From Chitinophagaceae bacterium (GTDB lineage Bacteria; Bacteroidota; Bacteroidia; Chitinophagales; Chitinophagaceae): DNA of 64,000 bases. The position numbers were made by a program, and so were the translations under genes. The notes below the pieces were generated by a model. It had not been told where the DNA came from. It saw only the letters and a program-made list of their open reading frames with translations, and did not search any database. Shown in pieces: positions 1 through 12,000 of this stretch (positions are counted from its first letter, which is position 1; each line of letters begins with the position of its first letter). The DNA lies in NCBI GenBank assembly GCA_027486835.1, contig JAIXOJ010000160.1, positions 1 through 64,000 of the forward strand, read 5' to 3'.

Positions 1-109
1 TGGCTGCCAGTAACTTGAAAGGAATGGATTGATATAATCGCCCCAAATCGGTCTGTAAGAAACGCCGGTTAAGCAAACAAGGAAAATCAAGCAGTATAAC
101 CTTTGACAT
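1..109 (-). CDS. Probable transposase, 5' end only (runs off left edge)
   Basis: An open frame starts with ATG at 107-109 and stays open for 36 codons to the window edge, so only the N-terminus is visible. It contains QTDLGRLYQSIPF, which resembles the start of IS transposases of the DDE type as I remember them. The following 120 bases to the next gene could hold the insertion sequence's terminal inverted repeat, but the other end is outside the window. Family assignment is recall from a short peptide and is weak. Confidence 0.4.
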   Translation of the reverse strand, partial: MSKVILLDFPCLLNRRFLQTDLGRLYQSIPFKLLAA

Positions 110-179
110 AAAATGAGTTATGCCGCACCTTTAGCAAAAATCAAACCAAAACAACCTTTTTTGATACCTTTTAATCTCT

Positions 180-210
180 AAAACCCTTTACCAGTTTGGG
201 TTTTGTTTTT
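180..210. terminator. Stem-loop with T-run between transposase start and giant gene end
   Basis: AAAACCC (180-186) pairs with GGGTTTT (198-204), followed by GTTTTT. It lies about 30 bases past the stop of the minus-strand giant gene ending at 237. The T-run is on the plus side, so termination of the minus-strand gene is only a possible role. Confidence 0.35.
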
Positions 211-236
211 ACAGGGAATACCTACCTAAACACAAA

Positions 237-3200
237 TTACCGTATCACCAATTTTTTCACCGAACGGCTGTCCATTCCTTGCACATCCACATAATACATG
301 CCCGCAGCTAATCCTTTGCTGCTGCGAAGCGGAAGCGGGTGTACCGATTGGCCTTTGGGGGCGTTGATGGTTAGTTCTCTTACCTTTTGGCCAGCGGCAT
401 TGCTAACCGTTACCCTTAGGGTTTTGCTGGTGGAGACTTGAAGGGATAAGAAAACATTTGCCGAAGCGGGATTGGGCGATAAGGTGTAACTATCTAAAGT
501 TGTTTCCGCTTCAGTGGTTGCACTTGCAGCTTTCAACAAGATATTGTGTTGGGCATATTGACTGTCCCAAGCTTCGATGGGCGTATGGCTGGAACTAATC
601 TGTAACACGGGCGGTGTGGCGGTGCCTCCGTTGCGTTTGTTCAGAACAAGCTCTAGGATGGTCGTTCCATCGGCCAGGGTGGTGGGTTGCAATTGTTTGT
701 CCATCCACAAGAAGGTAATGACGCCTTCGCTGCTGTGGGTTGTGCCATAATCGAGTTGCAAAAGATTGTTGTCGATGCCCGCGAAACTGTATTCCGAAGC
801 ATCGAAATGAAGCGTGAACTGCAAGCCTAGCAATTGATCGAAACGGTTGACCTTGATGGGAATTCTCACTTGAGATGATGTAGCTGTTCCAGCAATGGGT
901 TGGTACTCCAGCTCCACAGGCTGGGTTGCTTTGCGAACGCCCAAGACGGCGGGGTTCCAGTCGAAATTGAAATCGCCGAGCTTGATGCCTACAAAGGATT
1001 GGGCCACAGCGTTGGCAGTTGGATTCACAATTCGGATGCTGTCTTTATAGGGGAACGGCTTGGCAGGATTTGGAAAAACATAGCTGCTGTCCACAAAAGC
1101 CCAAAGCCGCTTGCCGGGGAACAAGGTGTCGATGGTGAGGATGAAACGCTTGAGGTACAACAGGTCGATGGTAGATACATCGCCACTGTTGTTCACGTCC
1201 GCAGCTATGATCTTGTAGGGCGAATTAAGCACCACTTTGTTGAGGATATGGCTTTGCAAATACAACAGATCGATGGTGCTGATGCCATTGCTTTTTGACA
1301 CATCGTTGATCTTAGATGGTCGAATGGTATAGCTGCTATCTGCGGACAAACAATTAAATCGGTAATTGCTGCCCGCGGTAATTGTACTGCTGGTGCTTGC
1401 TCCATTTGTAATGGTGGCGGTCACATTGGCAATCGTGCCTAAAGTGGGGTGCTTGATGCTGCCCAAAATATCGGCGTTCACTTTTATCACCAAAGGATTG
1501 CTGATGGCTGTGGAAGTGGTGGAACAGGCTGGGTTGGCTGTGAGCGTACAAGTGAGCGTATCTGCACCGGACAAAGTCGCGTCCGTATAGGTAGTTGCGT
1601 TGCCGCCCACGACAGCCCCATTCTTTTTCCAGACGTAATTAGCGGTTGTTCCCGTATTGATGCCAGTGGCCGTGAAGGTCACGTTCGTGCCTTTACAAAT
1701 AGCCGAAGCATTGGCACTTATCTGTACCGATGGCGTAACCTTGGGCGATACCAACACATTGAGTTGGCTAGTACCTGTGCATCCAAAAGCGTTGGTAACA
1801 GAATAAGAAACGGTAACATAGCCTGTACTTCCCCCAGTAGCCGCTAATCCAGTTGTGTTCATAGTTAAAATAGTAGAATTACTTGCTCCCCAAGTGCCTC
1901 CTACTGTTGTATTGGAATACAATGTGCTCGATCCCACACAAATTATTGTGTCTCCTACGATTGAGCCAACAACGGGTTTTGGATTAACGGCAATATTGGT
2001 TATACGATAAACACTATCGCACCCTAGATAACTTTTGAGGGTATCGCTAAGTATAGTGGAGTTGGTGTAGGTAATTCCTTTATAGACAACGCTCGTACAT
2101 CCCGATAGATTGACCGTGTCGTTGATGGGGGTTATGCTAGCAACAGTTAGGTTCAAAACGGCCACACTATCGCAGCCGAAAGCATTGGTGAAGTTTTTAT
2201 AGTAAGTGCCGCTATTGGTATAGCTGCTTCCGTTCCATATAAATGGCAAAGCAGCGGAACAAATATTTTTTACCGTAACGGTCGTGTCTTTGGGGCAATC
2301 CCTGTTTACGGTGATGGTATAAACTGTAGTTGTACCTGTTTGGGAAACAACGGTAACCTTGATGATATTGGCCCCGAAATTCAAAGAAAGCATTGGGGAT
2401 GTTGCCCCGCTTTTTACCTGTGCTGGTGTGACTGCATTGATGTTGACCAATATGGTGGCAGTGGTATCAGTTGTGGTAGGGGTAAGATTGATGATATTAT
2501 CCGAACCAACATTCAAAGTGTAATTAAATGTTGTTGCATTAAAAGAGGGACTCAAGCTGCCGATACTCGTGGTAAGGTTTGACAAGGAAGAAACAGTGGA
2601 TTGTACGGATACATAATTCCAAACCGCACCTATACTACTATTGTCACCAGCTGCACCCACAACAGCAGCGTTACCATCTGCACTAATGGCTACGGCTGAA
2701 CCAAAATAGGTGTTTGCCCCTCCTATTAATCCAGTAGAAGCCAACCCATTTACCTTCCTAACCATCGAGCCATTTTCGAATTTGTAAACATAAGGTTTCC
2801 CGATTAAAAACGAATTATGCAAGGACCCTATTACAGCTGTATTCCCATCTGCACTAAGCGATAGGGTATATCCAAATTGTTCTTTTGAACCAGATGAGTC
2901 ATTAACGATTTTTTTGCCCACTTGCCGCCAAGTTGTTCCAGTTCTTTTGTATAACCAGCAAGCCCCTCTTGCTGTGCTATCAAAGTAGCCCCCAACTAAT
3001 GCAGTATTGCCATCTGCACTCAAAGCAACTGCCTTGCCTTGGTGACTATTGAAAATTGACCCAGTGCCGACTAATTTTCTTTGTGATACCCAGTTAGAGC
3101 CATTTCTTATATACACAAAAGCCGCTCCCACATTAGTGTTTTCTCCTTCACTGCCAATTAATAAGGTATTACCATCTGCACTCAACGAAACCGCCGAACC

Positions 3201-5780
3201 AAAGTCGGCAGCCGCAGATGTAGAGGCAATCAATTGTTGCTGTTTCCAAACACTATCTGTCCGCACAAAAATCCAAACTGACCCACTATTGGAGTTATCG
3301 CCACTTCCCCCAAATGCTGCGGTATTGCCATCCGCGCTCAAAGCAACTGAACAGCCCATTTTTGGGGTAGTAAAAGTGCCATAACCTGTTCCTTTTAATT
3401 TGGCCTGTTGTTTCCAAACTCCATTTGTATTCGTAAAAATCCATGCAGCCCCAACGCCACCATTATCGCCAAAACCGCCTGAAATAATGGTTTTACCGTC
3501 TGCACTAATGGCAACGGCACTTCCTTGATAGGAATTTCCGATATAACCTGAAGCAGGAAGAAAATCAAGACTTGACCAAACCCCTCCGGAACGAGTGGAA
3601 ATTGCAGTAGCTCCTACGCCACCTCCTACAGCATTAGCACCATAAACGGCTGTATTTCCATCAGCACTTATCGCAACACTGGTGCCCAATCTCGTATTCG
3701 CGCCAGAGTTAATATTTTTTTTGCTTCCTTCCAATATGCTGGGATAGGTGGTGGAAGTAACTGCAAAAACATCGCTATGCGTTGATGAGCCGCTGATTGT
3801 AGTTATTGTGACCTGATTGGTTGTGGTATTCGGCATCGCCATCACTGTCATGGTGGTGTCCGTGTAATTGACAATTACCGCATTCACGCCCCCAATACTA
3901 ACAGATGGGTTTACCGAAAAATCTTTTCCATTAAGATATATCAACGTTCCTATTGGTCCTGATGGGGGTGTAAACGATAATAATTGTGGACGCAATACCC
4001 TTACGGCTGTGATGGTATAAACCCTCTCCGTTCCGTTTTGTGCAGTCACTTTTACTTGGATGGTATTGGGACCTGGGTCAAGGCTTACCGGGCTGTATGT
4101 TTTTGCAGTGATGGCCGTGAATCCTTTTCCATTAACTTGAACCGACAAGGTGGCATAACCCGTATCCACCACATCTGCATACACATGAATGCTGGCACTA
4201 TCATAAGGAATGTTCACAAAGAAATTATTCACTTTCTTAAAGTCGGGTGCAGATGGACTCAAAGTGCCGCCCGTAATGCTCAACGAATCAAGGATGGCAT
4301 TGCCAGCCAAAGCCGATTTGTTGATACCGTTAATAACAAAACCACGACCATAATTGGTAAAATCTGGTTTCCCATCTAAAGTGAGATCACCAACAAAGGC
4401 AAGTCCATTACTGATTAAACTCAACCCATAAACAGCGCTTTTTGTAAAAGAGAAAATTCCAGGGGTGCTGGTGTTCCTAACGATAGCAGTTCCATAATAT
4501 AAAAAAGTACCAATTGATTTATAGGCATTAACGGCAATGTCTATTTTACCATCGCCGTCAAAATCGCCAAAGCCTGTGTAATTCATAGAACTTCCAACGC
4601 TATAATCAAATTTTGACGCAAAACTGATATTACCAATGCTGCTAAGGTTTCTAAATATTGAAATCAAATTAACGGAATCGCTTGAAGAAACAATATCCAA
4701 TTTTCCATCGGAATCAATGTCGGCAATGCCAACTCCTTTAACACCTTTGGCGGTGGTATAATCAATTTTGGTCGCAAAATTGAAATTACCTATGCCAGTG
4801 CTTATGTTGGATAGTACAGAAATGGAGGTTGCTGTTCTGTTTGTGGTAACAATGTCCCATTTGCCATCGCCATCAAAGTCGGCAGTAGCAATTTGTTCCG
4901 GGCTTTTTCCAGTTGTAAATGTTTTTGCAGTCCCAAAGGCAATTGTTCCTACCGAACTGTTATTGGGCAAAACAGAGATATAACCTCCTGACTTGGATGT
5001 GGTAACAATGTCTTTTTTACCATCGCCATCCACATCTATCAGCGCAACGCCATAGGGGGCACCATTCGTTGTGGCGGTTGTTTTTGCCGCAAACCATATA
5101 GAACCGCCCGGGGTAGTGCTGATATTTCTAAGGATGGTTACGTTGCTAAAACCCAAAAGTGTAATCACGACATCGGGTTTCCCATCACCATCAATATCGC
5201 CAGATGCCATATTGAGCGGAGTGGCGGTTGTAGTAAGGGAAAAACTATCTTTATCAAAGCTTGCAACACCAAGAGTTGAAGTGTTTTGTCCGAAATATAA
5301 TCGGTAGGTAGAAGCATTGCTATAACCACCTACTGCCAATAAATCTGGCTTTCCATCGTTGTTCAAGTCGCTGACAGTGCTGGCAAAAACTTGGGCATTG
5401 GTCATTGCCATTCCCGAACCTATATAAAAATCCGTGTCGTGAATCCTGCCTTTTTTGGGGGAGAACGTAGGTATAAAATATGCACTACTCACACCCCTCA
5501 AACCTGTTGCTACATTGGTAACGGAAACAGCGCCATAGTTGGCACCTGCTGGCACGGTGACCGTTAGTTTACTTGCCGTTGCACTCAACACCGTTGCCTG
5601 CGTAACACCAAACCGAACCAAATTGGAAGCAGGACTAGTGTTGAAATTGCTACCGTTGATGGTAACCGTTGTGCCAGTATCGCCGGAAGCGGGCGAAAAG
5701 CTTGCAATTTTGGGCTGTGCGAACAATGACACACTCGCCAACATCAACATCACGAATACCGAGTAAAATTTACCTTTCAT
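237..5780 (-). CDS. Giant T9SS-secreted multidomain protein (IPT/TIG, FG-GAP, cadherin-like, dockerin-like)
   Basis: Secreted surface or extracellular protein of 1847 residues. Start is the ATG at 5778-5780; the open frame begins two codons earlier at a TTG. Order: signal peptide (about 1-22, ending LFAQ); IPT/TIG domain (about 25-105); seven FG-GAP/VCBS blades with calcium-binding D-x-D-x-DG motifs (DGDGKPD type, about 115-490); cadherin-like sandwich; second IPT domain (about 600-690); a second propeller-like series with the recurring motif ISADGNTA (about 700-1075); another cadherin-like domain; GCDS-containing Cys repeats; an Ig-like region; a dockerin-like pair (NGISTIDLLYL and SGDVSTIDLLYL); a cohesin-like domain; and a C-terminal T9SS type A sorting domain ending KKLVIR. 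Binding partner unknown; adhesion or matrix roles are inference. Tandem paralogue of the next gene. Confidence 0.85.
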   Translation of the reverse strand: MKGKFYSVFVMLMLASVSLFAQPKIASFSPASGDTGTTVTINGSNFNTSPASNLVRFGVTQATVLSATASKLTVTVPAGANYGAVSVTNVATGLRGVSSAYFIPTFSPKKGRIHDTDFYIGSGMAMTNAQVFASTVSDLNNDGKPDLLAVGGYSNASTYRLYFGQNTSTLGVASFDKDSFSLTTTATPLNMASGDIDGDGKPDVVITLLGFSNVTILRNISTTPGGSIWFAAKTTATTNGAPYGVALIDVDGDGKKDIVTTSKSGGYISVLPNNSSVGTIAFGTAKTFTTGKSPEQIATADFDGDGKWDIVTTNRTATSISVLSNISTGIGNFNFATKIDYTTAKGVKGVGIADIDSDGKLDIVSSSDSVNLISIFRNLSSIGNISFASKFDYSVGSSMNYTGFGDFDGDGKIDIAVNAYKSIGTFLYYGTAIVRNTSTPGIFSFTKSAVYGLSLISNGLAFVGDLTLDGKPDFTNYGRGFVINGINKSALAGNAILDSLSITGGTLSPSAPDFKKVNNFFVNIPYDSASIHVYADVVDTGYATLSVQVNGKGFTAITAKTYSPVSLDPGPNTIQVKVTAQNGTERVYTITAVRVLRPQLLSFTPPSGPIGTLIYLNGKDFSVNPSVSIGGVNAVIVNYTDTTMTVMAMPNTTTNQVTITTISGSSTHSDVFAVTSTTYPSILEGSKKNINSGANTRLGTSVAISADGNTAVYGANAVGGGVGATAISTRSGGVWSSLDFLPASGYIGNSYQGSAVAISADGKTIISGGFGDNGGVGAAWIFTNTNGVWKQQAKLKGTGYGTFTTPKMGCSVALSADGNTAAFGGSGDNSNSGSVWIFVRTDSVWKQQQLIASTSAAADFGSAVSLSADGNTLLIGSEGENTNVGAAFVYIRNGSNWVSQRKLVGTGSIFNSHQGKAVALSADGNTALVGGYFDSTARGACWLYKRTGTTWRQVGKKIVNDSSGSKEQFGYTLSLSADGNTAVIGSLHNSFLIGKPYVYKFENGSMVRKVNGLASTGLIGGANTYFGSAVAISADGNAAVVGAAGDNSSIGAVWNYVSVQSTVSSLSNLTTSIGSLSPSFNATTFNYTLNVGSDNIINLTPTTTDTTATILVNINAVTPAQVKSGATSPMLSLNFGANIIKVTVVSQTGTTTVYTITVNRDCPKDTTVTVKNICSAALPFIWNGSSYTNSGTYYKNFTNAFGCDSVAVLNLTVASITPINDTVNLSGCTSVVYKGITYTNSTILSDTLKSYLGCDSVYRITNIAVNPKPVVGSIVGDTIICVGSSTLYSNTTVGGTWGASNSTILTMNTTGLAATGGSTGYVTVSYSVTNAFGCTGTSQLNVLVSPKVTPSVQISANASAICKGTNVTFTATGINTGTTANYVWKKNGAVVGGNATTYTDATLSGADTLTCTLTANPACSTTSTAISNPLVIKVNADILGSIKHPTLGTIANVTATITNGASTSSTITAGSNYRFNCLSADSSYTIRPSKINDVSKSNGISTIDLLYLQSHILNKVVLNSPYKIIAADVNNSGDVSTIDLLYLKRFILTIDTLFPGKRLWAFVDSSYVFPNPAKPFPYKDSIRIVNPTANAVAQSFVGIKLGDFNFDWNPAVLGVRKATQPVELEYQPIAGTATSSQVRIPIKVNRFDQLLGLQFTLHFDASEYSFAGIDNNLLQLDYGTTHSSEGVITFLWMDKQLQPTTLADGTTILELVLNKRNGGTATPPVLQISSSHTPIEAWDSQYAQHNILLKAASATTEAETTLDSYTLSPNPASANVFLSLQVSTSKTLRVTVSNAAGQKVRELTINAPKGQSVHPLPLRSSKGLAAGMYYVDVQGMDSRSVKKLVIR

Positions 5781-5809
5781 AACCAATTAGTTTGTGTAAA
5801 CAACTACAA

Positions 5810-5911
5810 AAAAACAATTCTTAAAGTGCAACGAATATATGTTGATGAGCAATACAGCTTAAAAGCGTTTGATAGGTGATGGGGTTGGTTTGATAAGTGC
5901 GGGGGTTTAAC
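5810..5911 (-). promoter_or_regulatory. Upstream control region of giant gene 1, shared with giant gene 2
   Basis: A 48-base block at 5864-5911 matches 13428-13475 with one mismatch, and 5810-5842 matches the equivalent stretch of the paralogue almost fully, while the bases between have diverged. Each block contains two direct copies of GTTTGATA (here 5867-5874 and 5888-5895), 21 bases apart, i.e. on the same DNA face. The shared ATATATTCG-like stretch nearer the gene may be a -7 box. An operator is inference from conservation. Confidence 0.55.
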
Positions 5912-5943
5912 TTTTATAGGGGTTTGAAAACCCTATAAAAGTT
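5909..5943. repeat. Palindromic intergenic repeat, 13-bp perfect arms
   Basis: AACTTTTATAGGG (5909-5921) and its exact complement (5931-5943) surround a 9-base loop. A related imperfect copy (CCCTATAAAG type) occurs near 34165-34195, so this is probably a dispersed palindrome; it could also act as a weak terminator or attenuator. Confidence 0.55.
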
Positions 5944-5963
5944 TGGCGATTTGCGAGCAACAA

Positions 5964-6002
5964 AAAAGCCCTAAACGGATGGGGTATCCGCTCAGGGCTT
6001 TT
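5964..6002 (-). terminator. Rho-independent terminator of giant gene 2
   Basis: AAAAGCCCT (5964-5972) pairs with AGGGCTTTT (5994-6002), with an inner CGGAT/ATCCG stem (5976-5980 and 5986-5990). Read on the minus strand it ends in a T-run and lies 28 bases after the stop of the gene ending at 6031. Confidence 0.8.
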
Positions 6003-6030
6003 ATATATTCGTTAAACGAAAGGTTGTCGC

Positions 6031-9000
6031 TTACCTTATCAACAATTTTTTTACCGAACGGCTGTCCATTCCTTGCACATCCACATAATACATGCCTGCG
6101 GCCAATCCCTTGTCGCCACGCAAGGGAAGAGCGTGAATCGATTGGCCTTTGGTGGCGTTGATGGATAGTTCTTTTACCTTTTGGCCAGCGGCATTGCTAA
6201 CCGTTACCCGAACGGTTTTGCTGGAGGAGACTTTAAGGGTTAAGAACACATCTGCATCTGCGGGATTGGGGGATAGGGTGTAGCTATCTAAAGTTGTTTC
6301 CGCTTCCGTGATTGCATTTGTGGTTTTCAACAAAATATTGTGTTGGGAATATTTTTCGTCCCAGGCTTCGATGGGGGTATGGCTGGAACTGATTTGTAAC
6401 ACGGGCGGTGTGGCAGTGCCACCGTTGCGTTTGTTCAGTACCAATTCTAGTATAGTGGTACCGTCGGCCAAAGTGATAGGTTGCAGTTGCTTGTCGGTCC
6501 ACAAGAAGGTGATGGCGCCTTCGCTGCTGTGGTTGGTGCCGTAATCGAGTTGCAACATGTTGTTGTCGATGCGGGCAAAACTGTATTCCGAAGCATCAAA
6601 ATGAAGCGTGAACTGCAAGCCAAGCAATTGATCGAAACGGTTGACTTTTATGGGGATTCGTATTTGGGAAGATTGGGCGGTTGCGGCAATGGGTTGGTAT
6701 TCCAACACCAAGGGTTGGCTTTCTTTACGAACACCCAAAGTCGCGGGGTTCCAATCGTAATTAACATCACCTAGTTTCACCCCAACGAAAGATTGCTCTA
6801 CTGCATTACTGCTAGGATTGGTGATACGGATGCTGTCTTTATAAGGGAAGGGCTTGAGTGGATTGGGGAAGCTATAGCTACTGTCCACAAAGGCCCAAAG
6901 CCTTTTACCCGTGAAAGAAGTATCAATAGTTAGGATAACCCTTTTGAGTAGGAGCAAATCAATTGTTGTCACATCACCGCTATTGTTTACATCGGCAGCT
7001 ATGACTTTGTACGGAGAATTCAGTACTACTTTACCTAGGATATGGCTTTGGATAAATAATAGGTCGATGGTGCTAATACCGTTTGACTTTATTACATCAT
7101 TATTCTTAGATGGGCGAATGGTGTAACCGCTGTCTGCTGACAAACAATCAAATTGGTAGTTGCCGCCTGAAGTAAGCTTGCTGCTAGTGATTGCTCCATT
7201 GGTGAGCGTGGCGGTTACATTGGCAATAGCACCCGCTGTGGGGTGTTTGATGCTACCTGCTATGTACGGAAGCACCACAATATTTGTTTGGTTATACAAA
7301 CTATCGCAACCGCCTACTGACTTAATGGTGTCTTTTAGGATGGTGTTATTGGTATAAGTAGTTCCCTTGTACACTACGCTACCACAACCAGATACACTAT
7401 TGGCAACTGTTTGTGGGGTTGTTACTGTCAAGTGCAACACAATAGAACTATCGCAACCACTGCTTCCGCTGTAAACAATAGATACATCATCAAAAGCTAG
7501 ATTACCCGTGGTTTTGGTGTAGGTAAACCTAAACCGGTTCAATCCTGTGGGTAGTTGTGGAGTGGAGGTTGGGTTGTATTGAATGGTAGTACCCGTGGAC
7601 GGGAAAGTGGTGAGGCTATTGACCGTTACCCAAGCACTGCCATTGTAACCTTCTATTTTTAGGGAACTGCCCGTTGCGCCTTGGTTTTTTAACCAGAAGC
7701 TTAGTTGCGTGGCAGGGGCAGGCAAGGTAGGCGTAGTAATTTGGTCGTTGGTGGCGGCAAATTTTAACGATGGGGATGCCGCGCCAAAGTTGCCAGCGGT
7801 TTGATACGTAGTTAAACTAGAAGAGAATGTCCAACCTGCAGGGGCTGTAACCGTGGTGGTGCCGCTGAATCCTTCTGTTAGCGTAGCAGAAACAGTATTG
7901 GTAACGATGCGGGTAACTACTGTATCCTTTGTATAATTGATGCCGTTCCAATTGAAACTGCTACAAGTAGTCGCAGATGTGTCTCTAACTGGTCCTGTAG
8001 AAACGGTGATATTGATTACTTTATAGACAGAATCACATCCGCCCGAGGTACGGATGGTATCGTTTAAAACAGTAGAGGCTTTGTACACAACTGATTGGTA
8101 GATTACGCTTCCGCAACCAGTGACATTGGTTGTGCTAGTGGTGGGTTTGATAGCTCCACAACCTGTACAAACACCAATAAGCGTTGGCACTGATTTATTT
8201 ACAGATGTACCATCACCTAGTTGATAATATAAATTATTGCCCCAAGACCAAGTAGAACCTTCGTCTAAAGTAGCGGTGGAGAATACATTTCCTGCACCCA
8301 AGCTTAACCATCCGGTGGTGGTGCCCACTTTGGTTGGTGTGCTACCATTTACCGTTGTGCCGTTTCCTAATTGGCCTTGCAAATTATAGCCCCAAGACCA
8401 AAGCGTTCCATCGGTTTGAACAGCCAAGGAATGATTAAAGCCTGCCGCAATACTCTTCCAATTGGTTTTATTACCTACTTGTGATGGTGCGCTTTTGGCA
8501 TTGGTGGTGCCATCGCCCAATTGATTAAAATTATTCAATCCCCAAGTCCAAAGAGTGCCGTCAGATTTGAGTGCAACGCTATGATCGTAACCAGCAGCAA
8601 TGTTTGCCCAGTCGTTATCGGTTCCAATTTGAACTGGGGCTGATTTGTTTACGTTAGTCCCATCGCCCAATTGGTAGTTATTGTTTCTACCCCAAGCCCA
8701 AAGCGTGCCGTTTGTTTTTAAGGCGAGGGTGAAATTGCCTTTTACTGACACCGCTTTCCAATCTTTGGCTGTACCGATTTGGGTAGGTGTTGGTGTATTG
8801 ATGGTAATAGTACCATCACCGATTTGCCCATAAGCATTGAAGCCCCAAGCCCACAAACTGCCATCGGTTTTAATGGCTACAACATGCCCTTCGCCAGTTG
8901 TTACGCTTGCCCAGTTGGTGGCAGTGCCTACTTGTTTTGGAACAGGTTTGTTTACCGTTGTGCCGTCTCCTATTTGCCCATCGGCATTATAGCCCCAAAT

Positions 9001-12000
9001 CCATAAAGTGCCATTGGTTTTGATGGCGGCTGAGAAATTATTACCGCCACTCACACTTGCCCAATTGGTATCTGTGCCCACTTGTGCAGGAACTTTTGAA
9101 GCTACAGAACTGCCGTTGCCCAATTGCCCAAATGAGTTGGCGCCCCAAGCCCATAACGTACCATCACCTTTAATGGCTAAAGTATGCGTTGCCCCTGCAT
9201 TCACTTTGGACCAACAACCTTTGGGGATGATGGTGAGGATGAGGGTAATTGTACTATCGCAACCAGTGCTGTTCGCACCTGCTAATGTTTTGGTATAAGT
9301 GCCGCTGTTGGTATAAACCGTTCCGTTCCAAGTGTAGGAAACATTGGCTACTACCGTTGCGCTTGATGAACTTGAGTAGCCAACAGTTATTCTATCAACA
9401 TTAATGACACTATCGCACCCATAAACACTCCTGATTGTATCTCTTAAAACGGTGGATGCGGTATAGGTAATGCCTTTATACACCACACTGTTACAGCCAT
9501 TGGCAGATTTAATGAAAATCTTAGTTGTGAAATTGAGGATGGTAATATTTACTGTCTTGTACACACTATCGCAGCCGTCATTGGTTTTAACGGTATCTAT
9601 TATTGAGGTGGAAGTGGTATAGTTGATGCCATTGTACACCAAACTTCGACAACCCGTTAAATTGGCTGTTGCCGTTGTGGGCGTGATATTGACGATGTTC
9701 AATTGCAACACCAATACACTATCGCAGCCAGTTGTTCCCGTTAATGTTTTATAGTAAGTGCCGCCACTATTATAGCTACTGCCATTCCATGTATAAGGCA
9801 ATGCGGCGGTGCATACGTTTTTAACTGTTGTGGTGGTGTCTTTAGGACAATCTCTATTGACGGTGATGGTATAAATATTTGTAGAACCAGCTTGTGAGGT
9901 AACACTGATCGTGATGGTATTGGTGCCGACTGTTAGCGGAAGCGTAGCAGATGGACTACCGCTAACAACAGGTGATAAAGCTCCTGAATTGATACTTACT
10001 AGAAGCGTTGCAGTGGTGTCGGTCAAAGTGGGGGTAACCGTAATATCGGTTGTGCTACCTACGTTTAAGGTATAATTAAATGTGGACGCATTGAAGGCTG
10101 GGCTTATACTACCAGTGCTAGTAGTTAGGTTAGACAAGGTATAAGTGTTAGAGATGTTGGCCACATAATGCCAAACGGCACCTGTATTACTATTATCTCC
10201 AGAAGCTCCCACAACTGCATTAATGCCATCGGCACTTATGGCAACCGCAGAACCAAAGTAGGTATCAGTAAACCCAACCAATCCTGTATTGGGTAAACCA
10301 CTCGATTGCTGTAACATTTTGCCATTAACTCTTTTATAAACGTACGCACTACCACCGTTGGAAAGTGTATTTAATGAACCAATCATGGCAATATTGCCAT
10401 CAGCATTTAATGATACCGAATATCCAAACTGTCCTTTTGAAGAACCCAAGTTGTTCACAATTTTATCTCCATCCTGATTCCAGCTTTTGCCGGTTCTTTT
10501 AAACAACCAACAAGCACCTCTTCCTGTGCTGTCGCGGTAGCCACCTATCAAAGCGGTATTACCATCGGCACTTAGTGATACCGATGCTCCTTGATAAACT
10601 GTCAAGCCAATGTAACCTGTACCAGTTAGTTGTCTTTGCAGTGTCCAAGTAGTGCCGCTTCTTACATATACATAAGCTGAACCGATATAACTGTTTACGC
10701 CCTCTGCGCCTACCAACAATGTATTGCCATCGGCACTGAAAGAAAGCGAAGAACCGAAATGAGCTCCTGAGGTAAAGGCCTTTAAAACGGCTTGCTGTTT
10801 ATAAGAGGAGTCCACCTTATTATACAGCCAAACCAATCCATCGCCGTAACTGTCGTTTGGTCCACCAAAGGCTACCGTATTCCCATCTGCACTTATTGCC
10901 ACGGAGCTACCCATTTCCACCGTGGATGATAATGTGGTATAACCAGTGCCTATCAGTTTTCCTTTTTCTTGGTAATATCCATTTTTCTTTTCAAAAATAA
11001 ATGCCGCTCCAAGGCCCTTATTGTCTGCCGGCGCACCTGAAATGAAGGTATTGCCATCGGCACTTACCGCTACAGCAGTTCCTTGCCTTGAATTGCCTAC
11101 GTTTCGTGAACTGCCATAAAAGGTAATGCTAGACCAGGCACCTCCGGTACGGGTAGAAACCGCATTGGTTCCAATGCCACTTGCTGCCGCATAAGCGCCA
11201 TAAACACCTGTGTTGCCATCAGCACTTAGTGCTACTGCATTGCCCAAATAGGCACCAGTGCCGCCGCCTGTAGTATTTTTAGCCCCTTCCAATTGGCTAG
11301 GGTAAGTGGTAGAAGTAACCACAAATACATCCCCAAACGTATATGAGCCACTAATGGTGTTCACTTTTATTTTTCCAGAGGTAGTTGTGGGCATTACCAT
11401 TAAGGTCATCGTCGTATCGGTATAATTAACAATTACTGCATTTACCCCATTAATGCTTGCAGATGGATTGACGGATAAATTCTTGCCTTTTAAAGCAATC
11501 AAAGACCCGATTGTTCCTGAAACATTATTGGTTGACAATATTTGTGGGCGCAATACCCTCACGGCAGTAATGGTATAAATTTTCTCCGTACCGTTTTCTG
11601 CCGTCACTTTTATCTGTACATAGTTTGTGTCTGGGTCAAGGTTTACTCGGCTGTATGTTTTTGCCGTCATGGCTGTAAACCCTTTTCCGTTTACCTGAAC
11701 CGATAAACTAGCATAACCCGTGTCCACCACATCTGCATATACCTGAAAGCTGGCACTATCGTAAGGAATGTTCACAAAGAAATTAGACACTTTCGTAAAG
11801 TCGGGCGTGGAAGGGCTCAATGTGCCTCCAGTTACGGTCAACGAATCGAGATTGGCATTGCCCGACAAGGTAGAATTGTTTTCGAAATAATAGACGATAT
11901 CATTGCCATAGTTGATAATATCAGGTTTACCATCTAAAGTAATATCGCCCACAAAGCCGACTTTGTTTGTGTACCCATATCCGCCGAGCTTAATAGCTTT

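Noticed and set aside
900-1298. Open frames opposite the giant T9SS genes
   Set aside because: They are antisense shadows of strongly supported genes, with no domains.
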